Origin: Labrenzia sp. R4_2
Lineage (GTDB): Bacteria > Pseudomonadota > Alphaproteobacteria > Rhizobiales > Stappiaceae
Length of the DNA stretch: 64,000 nucleotides
Assembly (NCBI RefSeq): GCF_017743865.1
Contig: NZ_JAGHRJ010000002.1
Span: 124,001-188,000, forward strand
Direction of reading: 5' to 3'
Part shown: in pieces, positions 1-9,286 of the stretch
Numbering within the stretch: the first letter of the stretch is position 1
Layout of the letters: each line of letters starts with the position of its first letter
Made by a program: the position numbers and the translations under genes
The notes under the pieces: generated by a model
Database searches by the model: none
Seen by the model: only the letters and a program-made list of their open reading frames with translations
Told to the model about the DNA's origin: nothing

Positions 1-703
1 TTGCTTGTTTACGGGCAACAGTCAACCACATCAAACCCCGAGCCTTTTTCTTGTCTGAAGATCCAAGAGAGTAAAGTGTTTCACCGAGTTTGGCCTGAGC
101 ACCGACATGGCCTTTGAGCGCAGCAAGATTATACCAGCGCACCGCCATCCGGCTGTTGGTCTCCCGGTACATTTCCCCAAGATGAAACTGGGCGGCTGCA
201 TCCCCGTAATAAGACGCCGCGTGGGTAAAGATCCTGCGGGCTTGTCCTTCATCTTTGATGACGGCGCCATCAATGCCGCTTAGATAATAAGAGCCAAGTG
301 CTACGAAGGCGCTGGAGACAAAAGGTGCATCCGGGGAATCCGGGCTGTCATTGCCGTGATCCCGGACAATCTGGCTATAATATTGAAACGCCTTGTAGTC
401 ATCTTCCTGCACACCGTCGCCCTTGGCGTACATGTCACCGAGCTTCCAGGCAGCCATGGTCTGCCCGTTTTCTGCGGCATATTTCAAAGACGAGATCGCT
501 GCTGTTTTATCACCAGAGTAATACTGACGGGCACCAGTGCGCAGAGCTTCATTTGGCGACATGGTCGACGGATTGATCGGTCCGGGCGCGGCCGGCTGGC
601 CGTCAAACGCCTTTGACGGCACTGTTGCCATCATCAAGGCGAGCGCGCCGACAACGGCCCCGCTGACGCTTAAGTGCTGACGATGTGTCTTCTTGCTGTA
701 CAT
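1..703 (-). CDS. exoR: ExoR-like Sel1-repeat periplasmic regulator (3' end beyond window)
   Basis: Seen: an open frame of 234 codons runs on the minus strand from an ATG at 703 to the window edge without a stop. The first ~33 residues form a signal peptide (basic MYSKKTHR start, hydrophobic core, then AFDG). The rest has tandem Sel1/TPR-like units, for example 'AAWKLGDMYAKGDGV', 'AAQFHLGEMY' and 'GAQAKLGETLYSL'. The order and the 'ARGLMWLTVARKQA' end resemble ExoR of rhizobia, a periplasmic inhibitor of the ExoS-ChvI two-component system controlling exopolysaccharide, motility and biofilm. The C-terminus is missing only because the window ends. Alternative: another Sel1-repeat exported protein. 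Family call fairly secure, exact orthology inferred. Confidence 0.75.
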   Translation of the reverse strand, partial: MYSKKTHRQHLSVSGAVVGALALMMATVPSKAFDGQPAAPGPINPSTMSPNEALRTGARQYYSGDKTAAISSLKYAAENGQTMAAWKLGDMYAKGDGVQEDDYKAFQYYSQIVRDHGNDSPDSPDAPFVSSAFVALGSYYLSGIDGAVIKDEGQARRIFTHAASYYGDAAAQFHLGEMYRETNSRMAVRWYNLAALKGHVGAQAKLGETLYSLGSSDKKKARGLMWLTVARKQA

Positions 704-1299
704 CCCGTTCACACTATTCTCCCGCGAACGATATTCATCGTCACGGGCACATATCCCATTCATCTGTTACACCAAGCTGATGCTTGAATGTTTGACACCT
801 CACCATGCGTCTTGAAACGATTGCGTGATGTCCCAAATGTGAGCGATCAATCTGGCCTTAGTTGGGCTGCGCGCCCTGCCCCAGCAAAACCGCCGTAACG
901 CATTGAACCATCGCGCAACCTAGCATCTGTTTTTGTGCCGAGCGCTACGTGTTGATCCACTCGTGTACCGCAATCATGGCCGAACATGGGCATCAATCGG
1001 TTCCATGAAGGCACCGCAATACTTTGCCGCCAAGTGTTGCTGAATAGGCACAATTTGCCGCCCCTCCTCAGACCCAATCGAAACACACGCAGGTTGACGA
1101 TCGGTTTCCATATCTTCAAAAGGCCTCGGGTGATGCCAATTAGCGTCAACGCTGGGGAAAACGGGGGCTTTTGGCCAATTTCCTTGGCTGTTCTATGTTT
1201 GTACTTCAAACTGAACCGTGATTCGGTGTAGGACCAGCGTGATCAGATGCGCGGTCAGCACATTAATAGAAAAACCAGGCACCCATCGGGCGATACGCA
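704..1299. other. Gene-poor intergenic region between exoR and parE
   Basis: The start regions of exoR (minus) and parE (plus) face away from each other here, so both promoters should lie in this stretch. Short open frames exist on both strands (847-1209 minus, 986-1231 plus) but their residue composition is arginine-rich and shows no recognisable domain or good ribosome binding site. I see no tRNA, repeat or convincing operator. Confidence 0.5.
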
Positions 1300-3375
1300 A
1301 TGAGCGGAAAAGACGATCTTTTTGCAGGCAATGCAGCTGTTTCCAATCCAGTTGGGTCGGAACCGGCACCAGCACCCAAGCCTTCACCGACGCCTGTTGC
1401 GGATCTCTCTGAGGCACGAAAGAAGTCACAAGCTGCCGCTGAAAACAGCGATTATTCAGCTGCTGATATTGAAGTCCTGGAAGGACTGGAGCCTGTTCGC
1501 AGACGCCCTGGTATGTACATCGGCGGCACGGACGAAAAGGCCCTCCACCACCTTTTTGCTGAAGTCATCGACAACTCCATGGACGAAGCCGTTGCGGGAC
1601 ACGCAACCTGGATTGATGTCTCCCTTGGTGCGGATGGCTACCTGAACATCACGGACAACGGCCGCGGCATCCCGGTCGATCCGCATCCGAAGTTCAAGGA
1701 CAAGTCGGCTCTGGAAGTCATCATGACGACCCTGCATGCCGGCGGTAAATTCGACAGCAAAGTCTATGAAACGTCCGGTGGTTTGCACGGCGTTGGCGTG
1801 TCCGTCGTTAATGCCCTGTCGGACGAACTGGTTGTTGAAGTGGCCCGAAGCCGCAAGCTCTATCGTCAGATCTTTCGTCGCGGTCACCCGCAAGGACCGC
1901 TGGAGCATATTGGCGATACTCAAAACCGCCGCGGAACGATGGTCCGATTCAAGCCGGACGAGACGATTTTCGGAAAGGGTGCGAAATTCCAGCCGGCGCG
2001 CTTGCTCAAAATGGCGCGCTCGAAAGCCTATCTCTTTGGCGGCGTCGAAATTCGCTGGCACTGCGCCCCGGAGTTGATTTCAGAGAAGGACGAAACCCCG
2101 GCGGAGGCTGTATTCCACTTCCCCGGCGGCCTGCGGGACTTTCTGGAAGAACGACTCGGCAAAGAACGGCGGGTAGTCGAGGAAGTCTTTTCGGGCCGGA
2201 CCGACAAGACCGGCAAACATGGATCGGTCGAATGGGCCGTCAGCTGGTTTGCAGGCGACGGGTTCATCAATTCCTACTGTAACACCGTCCCAACCCCGGA
2301 GGGCGGCACGCACGAGGCCGGTTTCCGCTATGCGCTCCTACGAGGCCTGAAAGCCTACGGTGAACTGGTCAACAACAAGAAGGCCTCGATCATTACCGGT
2401 GATGACGTCATGACATCTGCCGGCGGGATGCTCTCGGTCTTCATCCGGGAACCCGAATTTGTTGGCCAGACCAAAGATAAACTGGCCACCAACGAAGCGA
2501 CACGCGTTGCCGAGACGGCGGTTCGCGATGCCTTTGACCACTGGCTGACCGCCTCACCAAATCAAGCCAACAAGCTTCTGGAATGGGTAATCGACCGTGC
2601 CGAGGAACGCCTACGGCGCCGCCAGGAAAAAGACGTGGCCCGCAAGACGGCCGTACGCAAGCTTCGTCTCCCCGGAAAGCTCGCGGATTGCTCGACCAGC
2701 CAGTCGGAGGGAACGGAACTCTTCATCGTTGAGGGCGACTCGGCGGGCGGATCTGCAAAACAAGCTCGAAACCGCGCCAACCAAGCCGTCTTGCCGCTGC
2801 GCGGAAAGATCCTCAACGTCGCCAATGCAGGCCGTGACAAGCTGGTCGCCAATCAGCAGCTCGCCGACCTCATTCAAGCGCTCGGCTGCGGAACCCGCTC
2901 CAGCTATGCTGAGAAGGATTTGCGCTACGAAAAAATCGTCATCATGACCGATGCGGACGTGGACGGCGCGCACATCGCCTCTCTGTTGATCACGTTCTTC
3001 TATCGGGAAATGCCGGAACTGATCCGCGGCGGTCATCTCTATCTTGCGGTGCCACCACTCTATCGCTTGAGCCAAGGCGGAAAGACCCTCTACGCCCGCG
3101 ATGACATGCATAAGGATGAACTCTTGGCGAGCGCCTTCAAGGGCAAATCGAAGGTTGAAATCGGCCGCTTCAAGGGTCTTGGAGAAATGCTGCCCGCTCA
3201 ACTGAAGGAAACCACCATGGATCCATCCAAGCGGTCCCTTCTAAAAGTCAGCGTGGACGAGTTTGCCATTGCAGATACCAATGACACAGTCGAACGGCTC
3301 ATGGGCAACAAACCCGAAGCCCGTTTCCGGTTCATCCAGGACAATGCTGAATTTGCCGACGACCTTGATATCTAG
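1300..3375 (+). CDS. parE: DNA topoisomerase IV subunit B
   Basis: ATPase subunit of topoisomerase IV, which with ParC decatenates daughter chromosomes. The 691-residue protein starts with a ~50-residue low-complexity Ala/Pro tail, then the GHKL ATPase domain ('EVIDNSMDEA', 'ITDNGRGIPVD', 'GGLHGVGVSVVNALS'), a transducer domain, and a TOPRIM domain with 'IVEGDSAGGSAKQ' and 'MTDADVDGAHIASLL'. The C-terminal 'GRFKGLGEM' motif is typical of type IIA B subunits. ParE rather than GyrB is favoured by the lack of the GyrB-specific insertion after the TOPRIM and by length. The N-terminal tail could be shorter if an internal start is used; none has a better ribosome binding site. It stands alone. Confidence 0.93.
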   Translation: MSGKDDLFAGNAAVSNPVGSEPAPAPKPSPTPVADLSEARKKSQAAAENSDYSAADIEVLEGLEPVRRRPGMYIGGTDEKALHHLFAEVIDNSMDEAVAGHATWIDVSLGADGYLNITDNGRGIPVDPHPKFKDKSALEVIMTTLHAGGKFDSKVYETSGGLHGVGVSVVNALSDELVVEVARSRKLYRQIFRRGHPQGPLEHIGDTQNRRGTMVRFKPDETIFGKGAKFQPARLLKMARSKAYLFGGVEIRWHCAPELISEKDETPAEAVFHFPGGLRDFLEERLGKERRVVEEVFSGRTDKTGKHGSVEWAVSWFAGDGFINSYCNTVPTPEGGTHEAGFRYALLRGLKAYGELVNNKKASIITGDDVMTSAGGMLSVFIREPEFVGQTKDKLATNEATRVAETAVRDAFDHWLTASPNQANKLLEWVIDRAEERLRRRQEKDVARKTAVRKLRLPGKLADCSTSQSEGTELFIVEGDSAGGSAKQARNRANQAVLPLRGKILNVANAGRDKLVANQQLADLIQALGCGTRSSYAEKDLRYEKIVIMTDADVDGAHIASLLITFFYREMPELIRGGHLYLAVPPLYRLSQGGKTLYARDDMHKDELLASAFKGKSKVEIGRFKGLGEMLPAQLKETTMDPSKRSLLKVSVDEFAIADTNDTVERLMGNKPEARFRFIQDNAEFADDLDI

Positions 3376-3702
3376 GGCGCAGACGGACAGAGCCCAATTG
3401 ATTCAAAGTGTTATATGAAGATAGGCACTCAAGTCGCATTTAACTTAAATGCCAACGAAATCATGCGATGTAGAAGTTTTATGCGTATGATCACTCATAC
3501 ACCTAGTTTTATTGCGCATGATTTCGGACCAACCATTAACTGAGTTGGCAAAACGACAAGAGAAATACTGAACATTTCTGATATTTAACCTCACCAATGC
3601 ATTGACTCACCAGCGAACAAATGTAGGGTGTGGCCAAATCGGCGAAGGGCAGTTCAGGACGAACTGCTGCCATTAAATCACAACATTCGGGCAAAGCGCT
3701 CC
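3376..3702. other. A/T-rich leader region upstream of the RNA helicase gene
   Basis: This stretch is visibly richer in A and T than its flanks and holds no credible gene. It contains a small perfect inverted repeat GTATGA-TCAC-TCATAC at 3485-3500. Position suggests promoter plus a long 5' leader for the DEAD-box helicase, as is common for cold-induced helicase genes; that is inference only. An in-frame GTG at 3628 would extend the helicase by 25 residues not typical of the family. Confidence 0.35.
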
Positions 3703-5145
3703 ATGTCATTTAATACTCTCGGTCTGAGCGAGAAGGTCCTCGCTGCAGTTGATGCGGCAGGTTATAAAGATCCAACAGCCATCCAGGCAGGTGCCATACC
3801 TCAAGTCCTGGAACGGCGCGATGTCCTCGGCATTGCACAGACCGGGACCGGCAAGACCGCCAGCTTCACCTTGCCGATGCTGACCCTTCTTGAAAAAGGA
3901 CGTGCCCGCGCCCGCATGCCGCGCACGCTGATCTTGGAGCCAACCCGGGAACTGGCCGCTCAGGTCCAGGAAAACTTCGAGAAATACGGTACGAACCACA
4001 AGCTGAACGTTGCCCTTTTGATCGGCGGCGTTTCCTTTGCCGAGCAGGACAAGAAACTCGATCGCGGCACCGACGTGCTGATCGCAACGCCTGGCCGCCT
4101 GCTGGATCATTTCGAGCGCGGCAAGCTGCTGCTCCAGGGCGTAGAAATCCTGGTGATCGATGAAGCTGACCGGATGCTCGACATGGGCTTCATTCCAGAC
4201 ATTGAGCGGATCTGCAAGCTGATCCCGTTCACGCGGCAGACCTTGTTCTTCTCAGCAACGATGCCACCCGAAATTCAGCGGCTGACCGAAACATTTTTGC
4301 AGAACCCTGCAAGGATCGAAGTGGCTCCGACCTCTTCAACGTCCGAAAACGTAACGCAGCAGCTAAAGGCTGCCGGCGGCAAGGATTACGACAAACGCGC
4401 CGCCTTGCGCGAACTTCTGGAGGGTGCTGAAGACCTCCAGAACGCGATTGTCTTCTGTAACCGCAAGCGCGATATCTCGACGCTGTTCCGGTCGCTCGAG
4501 CGCCACGAGTACAACGTTGGTGCTCTTCATGGTGACATGGACCAGCGTACCCGCATGATGATGCTGGAAAACTTCCGGAAAGGCGCGATCAAACTTCTCG
4601 TTGCCAGTGATGTGGCAGCTCGCGGGCTGGACATCCCGGAAGTCAGCCACGTCTTCAACTACGATGTTCCGATCAATGCGGAAGACTACGTTCACCGGAT
4701 CGGCCGCACGGGACGTGCTGGCCGCAGCGGTACAGCGTATACGCTTGTAACGGAAAGCGATCAGAAGTATTTGCGCGCGATTGAAGAGCTGACAAACCAG
4801 TCGATCGAATGGATCGGCGAATCGATCGACTTCGAAGCTGCCGCAGCGGAACGCAAAGCCAAGCGCCGCTCGCCTAAATCGGCGAAGGCAGATTCAAGCA
4901 ACGACAACGACGCAAGCCAGAGCAAACCAGCGCCGAAAAAGCGTGGCCAGTCACGTCGTAAAAGTGAAGAGCCGGCCGCTGAAACGCAGGTTGAAGAAAC
5001 ACGCTCAAGCAACAGGGTTCAAAAGATTTCTCAAAGATCAGGCAGCAAGCCGCAAAAGCAAGACAACAACGCACCAGCTTTTAGCGAAGGCGTTCATATT
5101 CCAGCATTCCTGCTTCGCGAGCCCCGGGCCAAAAAAGCGTCGTAA
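3703..5145 (+). CDS. DEAD-box ATP-dependent RNA helicase (RhlE-type)
   Basis: Cytoplasmic RNA helicase that remodels structured RNA, likely in ribosome assembly or RNA decay. The 480-residue protein has all core motifs in order: Q motif (FNTLGLSEKVL...PTAIQAGAIP), motif I AQTGTGKT, Ia PTRELAAQ, II DEAD, III SAT, and VI HRIGRTGRAGR, followed by a ~100-residue basic, low-complexity tail rich in Lys, Ser and Gln. The RhlE class is suggested by the short core and basic tail. I chose ATG 3703 because the family begins near the Q motif; a GTG at 3628 in frame would add an atypical arginine-rich extension. Monocistronic. Confidence 0.9.
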   Translation: MSFNTLGLSEKVLAAVDAAGYKDPTAIQAGAIPQVLERRDVLGIAQTGTGKTASFTLPMLTLLEKGRARARMPRTLILEPTRELAAQVQENFEKYGTNHKLNVALLIGGVSFAEQDKKLDRGTDVLIATPGRLLDHFERGKLLLQGVEILVIDEADRMLDMGFIPDIERICKLIPFTRQTLFFSATMPPEIQRLTETFLQNPARIEVAPTSSTSENVTQQLKAAGGKDYDKRAALRELLEGAEDLQNAIVFCNRKRDISTLFRSLERHEYNVGALHGDMDQRTRMMMLENFRKGAIKLLVASDVAARGLDIPEVSHVFNYDVPINAEDYVHRIGRTGRAGRSGTAYTLVTESDQKYLRAIEELTNQSIEWIGESIDFEAAAAERKAKRRSPKSAKADSSNDNDASQSKPAPKKRGQSRRKSEEPAAETQVEETRSSNRVQKISQRSGSKPQKQDNNAPAFSEGVHIPAFLLREPRAKKAS

Positions 5146-5271
5146 TCCCCAACTAGCGGGGACTCGACCAAATTATTTAACTCGTCCTTAAACGTTACGT
5201 CAGATTTTGGATGTCAAGAATTCGGGCCGTGTGGGGTGGCCACCGAAGAAGACTTGACTGAGAGAAAACTG

Positions 5272-6333
5272 ATGTCGGATAAGGACGATCATATCAGGAC
5301 CATCGGATACGGTGAGTCCGCGATCGGGTACATAAGGAAAAACACCTTACCCGCTTATCCGCGCTCTTATGAACTCTGGTACACTTATTCCGCCGGATAC
5401 AACCAAGGCCTCAACCGCGCAATCAACGAAGCTGTAAAAGAGAACGGCAGAATCAGCACCGATGAGATGCTGTCCCTCTATGGTCGTTTCTTGTCCCCGA
5501 CCCGCCTGGGTGACCGCCTCGATGATGTCGGCTCAAAAGTTTCCCGCGAAGTTGAAGAGATTGTCGAAACACTGAAGCTAAGCGCTGATGCGACATCCGA
5601 CTACGGTGCCGCTCTCGAGCAGGCCGGCCTTAAGATCTCCGGGATCACCGATCCGGATAAACTGAAGCTTTATGTAACGCATCTGGTCAAATCCACCCAA
5701 AATGCGGTTGCATCCAACAGGAAGCTTGAAAGCCAGCTGTTGGAATCAAAAAAGCACATTGAGAACTTGCAGTCCTCGCTTGAAGCGATCCGCTATGAAT
5801 CTCTGATTGATGAGCTGACAACCCTTAACAATCGCAAGCACTTCGACAATTCGCTCGAGAAGGTAATCCGGAACTCAATAGAGAGTGGCCGTGGCTTTGC
5901 GTTGTTGATGACGGACATCGATCATTTCAAGAAGTTCAACGACACGTATGGCCACCAGACGGGTGATCAGGTATTGCGCCTCGTCGCCTTGTCCGTGAAA
6001 CAAAACATTTCAAGCCAAGACATTGCGTGCAGATATGGCGGCGAGGAGTTCGCGATCATCCTGCCCCATGCCGGGATGGACGAAGCTGTTGAAGTGGCAG
6101 AAAAAATCCGGGCAGCTGTGATGGCCAAGGAACTTGTGAAACGCTCGACGGGTGAAAACCTTGGGCGCATCACGATTTCCGCCGGTATTGCAGCCTACAA
6201 ACCGGACGATAACGAGCACACCATTGTCTCGCGTGCTGATGAAGCAATGTATGCGGCCAAAAACGCTGGCCGTAACCTTGTGAAAACCGAAAACGATCTC
6301 GAAATGAAAGAAAATCAGGAAAACGTCGCCTAA
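5272..6333 (+). CDS. GGDEF-domain diguanylate cyclase
   Basis: Predicted to make cyclic di-GMP from two GTP. The 353-residue soluble protein has a helical N-terminal region with no recognised sensor, a short coiled coil (near residues 140-172), and a GGDEF domain from about residue 178. The active site reads GGEEF at about 256-260 with the metal-binding 'MTDIDHFKKFNDTYGH' upstream. The inhibitory I-site (RxxD just before GGEEF) reads SSQD, so product feedback is probably absent. No signal peptide or membrane segment. ATG 5272 was chosen over an in-frame GTG at 5236 that adds 12 residues. The N-terminal region resembles that of other alphaproteobacterial cytoplasmic GGDEF proteins whose input is unknown. 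Confidence 0.87.
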   Translation: MSDKDDHIRTIGYGESAIGYIRKNTLPAYPRSYELWYTYSAGYNQGLNRAINEAVKENGRISTDEMLSLYGRFLSPTRLGDRLDDVGSKVSREVEEIVETLKLSADATSDYGAALEQAGLKISGITDPDKLKLYVTHLVKSTQNAVASNRKLESQLLESKKHIENLQSSLEAIRYESLIDELTTLNNRKHFDNSLEKVIRNSIESGRGFALLMTDIDHFKKFNDTYGHQTGDQVLRLVALSVKQNISSQDIACRYGGEEFAIILPHAGMDEAVEVAEKIRAAVMAKELVKRSTGENLGRITISAGIAAYKPDDNEHTIVSRADEAMYAAKNAGRNLVKTENDLEMKENQENVA

Positions 6334-6369
6334 CAACCGACGACGACCTCCTGAAACTATTTCCCGGAC

Positions 6370-7032
6370 CTAGTCCGCAGCGTCCAATCCCATTTGCCAG
6401 AAATCCGCTTCCAATCGGCTTGCCTTTTCGAACAAGGCCAAAAGCCGCGGATACCGTGCTTCGGTCAGATAGACGTCCCCTGTCTCGTCGATCCAGTTGG
6501 CAAAACCTTTGGCCAGATCCTGATAGTCATCACTGCCATATTCCTGGATCCAGCGGCTGTAAGGATTGTCGTCGGTGGCCGCTCCCGCATTCATCAGCGC
6601 TGACCCAATTTCGGCGTAGCCAATCACACAAGGGGCGAGTGCTGCTTGCAGATCCAGTAGATCACCGGACATGCCGGCATCCAGAACAAAGCGCGTGTAA
6701 GCCATTGTGGGTGTATCTTCTGGGGCACTTTCAATATCTTCGCGTGTCATGCCCCAGGAGCCACAAAGCTCCAGATGTAGGTCCAGCTCGACATCCAGTA
6801 TGGCCTTAACGCCCTCAAGTGACTGACGCATGTCCCCAACAGTCGGGCTTTTATATATGCCGAGCGCATAGGCCCGCGCAAACTGGATCAGAAACAGATA
6901 GTCCTGGACCAGATAATGCTTGAAAGCGCTGAGCGGGAGATCTCCTTTGCCGAGCTGGCGAACGAACTCGTGGTCAACATAAGACGCCCATTGCGGGGCC
7001 GCATCGGCCTTCAGCCGCTCAAACAACTTCAC
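6370..7032 (-). CDS. tenA: TenA-family aminopyrimidine aminohydrolase / thiaminase II
   Basis: TenA proteins hydrolyse aminopyrimidine breakdown products of thiamine so that the pyrimidine can be salvaged. The 220-residue protein is all-helical by composition and carries the family signatures: 'FKHYLVQDYLFLIQFARAYA' near residue 38-57 and the catalytic Cys in 'ALAPCVIGYAEIG', with the 'WIQEYGSDDY' region after it. It begins with GTG preceded by AGGTGA at a good distance. It is the last gene after sufA on the same strand, about 30 nt downstream, so it may share transcripts with the suf operon. Family firm; which substrate it prefers cannot be read from sequence. Confidence 0.85.
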   Translation of the reverse strand: MKLFERLKADAAPQWASYVDHEFVRQLGKGDLPLSAFKHYLVQDYLFLIQFARAYALGIYKSPTVGDMRQSLEGVKAILDVELDLHLELCGSWGMTREDIESAPEDTPTMAYTRFVLDAGMSGDLLDLQAALAPCVIGYAEIGSALMNAGAATDDNPYSRWIQEYGSDDYQDLAKGFANWIDETGDVYLTEARYPRLLALFEKASRLEADFWQMGLDAAD

Positions 7033-7063
7033 GCTATCACCTGAAATATTGGAGTGTGGTCAA

Positions 7064-7444
7064 TCAGTTCCGCGCATGTGCGCTGAGGTCCGCTGCCTGA
7101 AGAGACACGGATTCGCCGCAACCGCAGGCAGACACTTCGTTCGGGTTCTTGAAGACGAAGCCGGACCGGAACTTGGTCACTTCAAAGTCCATTTCCGTTC
7201 CGAGCAGGAAAAGCACGGCGGACGGATCGACAAAGATCTTTGCACCCTTGTCTTCGATCACATCATCGCCGGGGCTCGCCTCTTCGACGAGATCCATGGC
7301 GTATTCCATACCGGCGCAGCCGCCTTTTTTGATTCCGACGCGCAGACCCAATGCCGGCTTGTCCGCGTTATCGACAAGTTCGCAGACCCGTTCTGCGGCA
7401 GCATCGGTCAATGTCATAACCTGGAATTTTGAGGCAGAAGCCAT
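7064..7444 (-). CDS. sufA: A-type iron-sulfur carrier protein SufA
   Basis: Scaffold/carrier that passes Fe-S clusters from the SufBCD complex to apo-proteins. The 126-residue protein has the three conserved cysteines of the HesB/IscA family: one in 'KKGGCAGMEY' and two in the C-terminal 'SACGCGES'. A GTG directly abuts the chosen ATG (7444); AGAGGA precedes both, and the ATG has the better spacing. It sits at the end of the suf cluster, which favours SufA over IscA or ErpA. Confidence 0.9.
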   Translation of the reverse strand: MASASKFQVMTLTDAAAERVCELVDNADKPALGLRVGIKKGGCAGMEYAMDLVEEASPGDDVIEDKGAKIFVDPSAVLFLLGTEMDFEVTKFRSGFVFKNPNEVSACGCGESVSLQAADLSAHARN

Positions 7445-7516
7445 CACGTCCTCTCAAGCAGTCTCAGGAGTTTAACCTGATATAGGAACTCAGCTTAAGG
7501 ATACAAAGGGAAGAAC

Positions 7517-7912
7517 TCAATACCAGTTGAGCGCGACCTTGGCCTCATCGGACATGCGGTCCGGCGTCCAGGGCGGATCAAAGACCATGTCGACAGTCAC
7601 CGGGCCAACGCCGGCAACAGAGGCAACAGCGTTCTCAACCCAACCCGGCATTTCACCGGCAACGGGACACCCCGGCGCCGTGAGGGTCATGTCGATGTTG
7701 ATCGAGCGGTCATCTTCGATATCGACCTTGTAGATCAGGCCGAGTTCATAGATGTCACACGGAATTTCCGGATCGTAGACGGTTTTCAGAGCACCGATGA
7801 TGTCCGTCGTCAGTCGGTCAAGTTCGGCCGGAGAGATCGCGCTTTGAGCGCTGACCTCAGCCTGGAGCTCCTCACCAGCTGCATTCGTATCGATCGTGGT
7901 CGCGTTATCCAT
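7517..7912 (-). CDS. sufT: SUF system protein SufT (DUF59/MIP18 family)
   Basis: Accessory Fe-S maturation factor of the MIP18/DUF59 family. The 131-residue protein has an Ala/Glu-rich N-terminal tail of ~35 residues and then the family core: 'LKTVYDPEIPCDIYELGLIY', 'MTLTAPGCPVAGEMPGWVENAV' and the C-terminal 'VDMVFDPPWTPDRMSDEAKVALNWY'. The DPEIP and TAPGCP motifs are those of SufT. It lies 12 nt after sufS and before sufA, a usual place in alphaproteobacterial suf operons. Confidence 0.9.
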   Translation of the reverse strand: MDNATTIDTNAAGEELQAEVSAQSAISPAELDRLTTDIIGALKTVYDPEIPCDIYELGLIYKVDIEDDRSINIDMTLTAPGCPVAGEMPGWVENAVASVAGVGPVTVDMVFDPPWTPDRMSDEAKVALNWY

Positions 7913-7924
7913 GTCCGTCGGTCC

Positions 7925-9181
7925 TTACCCGAAGAAGCTCTGCGCCTTTACGAGCGCTTCATACAGCGCGTCGACTTCATCGCGCGTATTGTACATTCCA
8001 AAACTTGCCCGGCATGTAGAGGTTACACCATATTTTGCCAAGAGGGGCTGAGCGCAATGTGTGCCTGCACGAACCGCTACGCCAGACCGGTCAATGATCG
8101 TCGAGACATCATGAGCGTGGGCTCCCTCGATCTCAAATGAGATGATGGCCCCCTTCCCCGGTGCATCGCCGAATATCCGGAGCGAGTTGATCTGGCGCAG
8201 TTTTTCATGCGCGTAGATTTTCAGATCTTCCTCATGGCGCGCAATGTTCTCGCGGCCGATCGAATCCATGTAGTCCAGCGCAGCACCAAGACCTATCGCC
8301 TGAACAATTGGCGGGGTGCCGGCTTCAAATCGGTGTGGCGGCGCGTTGTAGGTCACATCATCCTCGGTCACATCGAGGATCATCTCTCCGCCGCCCTGGA
8401 ACGGACGCAACGCTTCCAAACGTTCCGGCTTGCCGTAGAGCACGCCAATGCCGGATGGACCATACACCTTGTGACCTGTGAAAACGTAATAGTCGCAGCC
8501 AATGTCCTGAACATCGACCGGCATATGCACGGCAGCCTGACTTCCGTCCACGAGGACCTGAATGCCGCGCTCATGCGCGATTTCACAGATCTCCTTGACC
8601 GGAACAACGGTTCCAAGAACGTTGGACATATGCGTGATCGCGACAAGCTTGGTCCGGTCGGTCAACGCGTCCGTGAACGCGTCCAGATCAAACGAGCCAT
8701 CCTCACGGACATAGACCCACTTCAACTTGGCCCCGTGCCGCTCCCGGTGGAAGTGCCACGGCACGATGTTGGAGTGGTGCTCCATAATCGACAAAACGAT
8801 TTCATCGCCCTCTGCGAAGAACTTCCCGCCGAGACCATAGGCAACGAGATTGATCGCTTCGGTAGTCGACTTGGTGAAAACAATATTGTCGACGGACCCA
8901 GCGTTCAGGAAACGGCGAACCTTTTCCCGCGCCGCTTCGAAGTTGTCAGTGGCCGTATTGGACAGGTAATGCAGGCCCCGGTGGACGTTGGCGTATTCAT
9001 GGCTATACGCTTTGGTCACCGCGTCGATCACCGCCTGAGGTTTTTGCGCCGAGGCGCCATTGTCGAGATAAACCAGCGGCTTTCCGTAGACCTCGCGCGC
9101 AAGGATCGGGAAATTCTTGCGGATCGCCTCAACATCGTATGCCGTCGATATCGTGGTCTCTTGTGCGGTTGCGACCGTCAT
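7925..9181 (-). CDS. sufS: Group II cysteine desulfurase SufS
   Basis: PLP enzyme that takes sulfur from L-cysteine for Fe-S cluster assembly on SufBCD. The 418-residue protein has the PLP-binding lysine in 'FTGHKVYGPSGIGVLYG' and the persulfide-forming Cys in 'VAVRAGTHCAQPLLAKYG', the short loop form that marks SufS (group II) as opposed to IscS. AAGGAG precedes the ATG. A ~105-nt gap separates it from sufD upstream, without a visible terminator, so it is probably cotranscribed. No SufE gene is seen in the window; the partner must be elsewhere. Confidence 0.93.
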   Translation of the reverse strand: MTVATAQETTISTAYDVEAIRKNFPILAREVYGKPLVYLDNGASAQKPQAVIDAVTKAYSHEYANVHRGLHYLSNTATDNFEAAREKVRRFLNAGSVDNIVFTKSTTEAINLVAYGLGGKFFAEGDEIVLSIMEHHSNIVPWHFHRERHGAKLKWVYVREDGSFDLDAFTDALTDRTKLVAITHMSNVLGTVVPVKEICEIAHERGIQVLVDGSQAAVHMPVDVQDIGCDYYVFTGHKVYGPSGIGVLYGKPERLEALRPFQGGGEMILDVTEDDVTYNAPPHRFEAGTPPIVQAIGLGAALDYMDSIGRENIARHEEDLKIYAHEKLRQINSLRIFGDAPGKGAIISFEIEGAHAHDVSTIIDRSGVAVRAGTHCAQPLLAKYGVTSTCRASFGMYNTRDEVDALYEALVKAQSFFG

Positions 9182-9286
9182 GCGGCGCTGCTCCTTATTC
9201 CAAAAATCCTTTTCCGCAGAAATGCTTCATCACCCGGCGGAAAACAAGAGTGTGCGCGGATTTGCCCAACCCGCGCAACCACATCA

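Noticed and set aside
847..1209. 120-codon minus-strand frame between exoR and parE
   Set aside because: Arg/Trp-rich composition, no ribosome site, no recognisable family; left as intergenic.
2611..3201. 196-codon minus-strand frame inside parE
   Set aside because: Shadow of the parE TOPRIM and C-terminal coding sequence.
5147..5162. Small hairpin TCCCC/GGGGA after the helicase gene as terminator
   Set aside because: Only five pairs and no T run directly after it.
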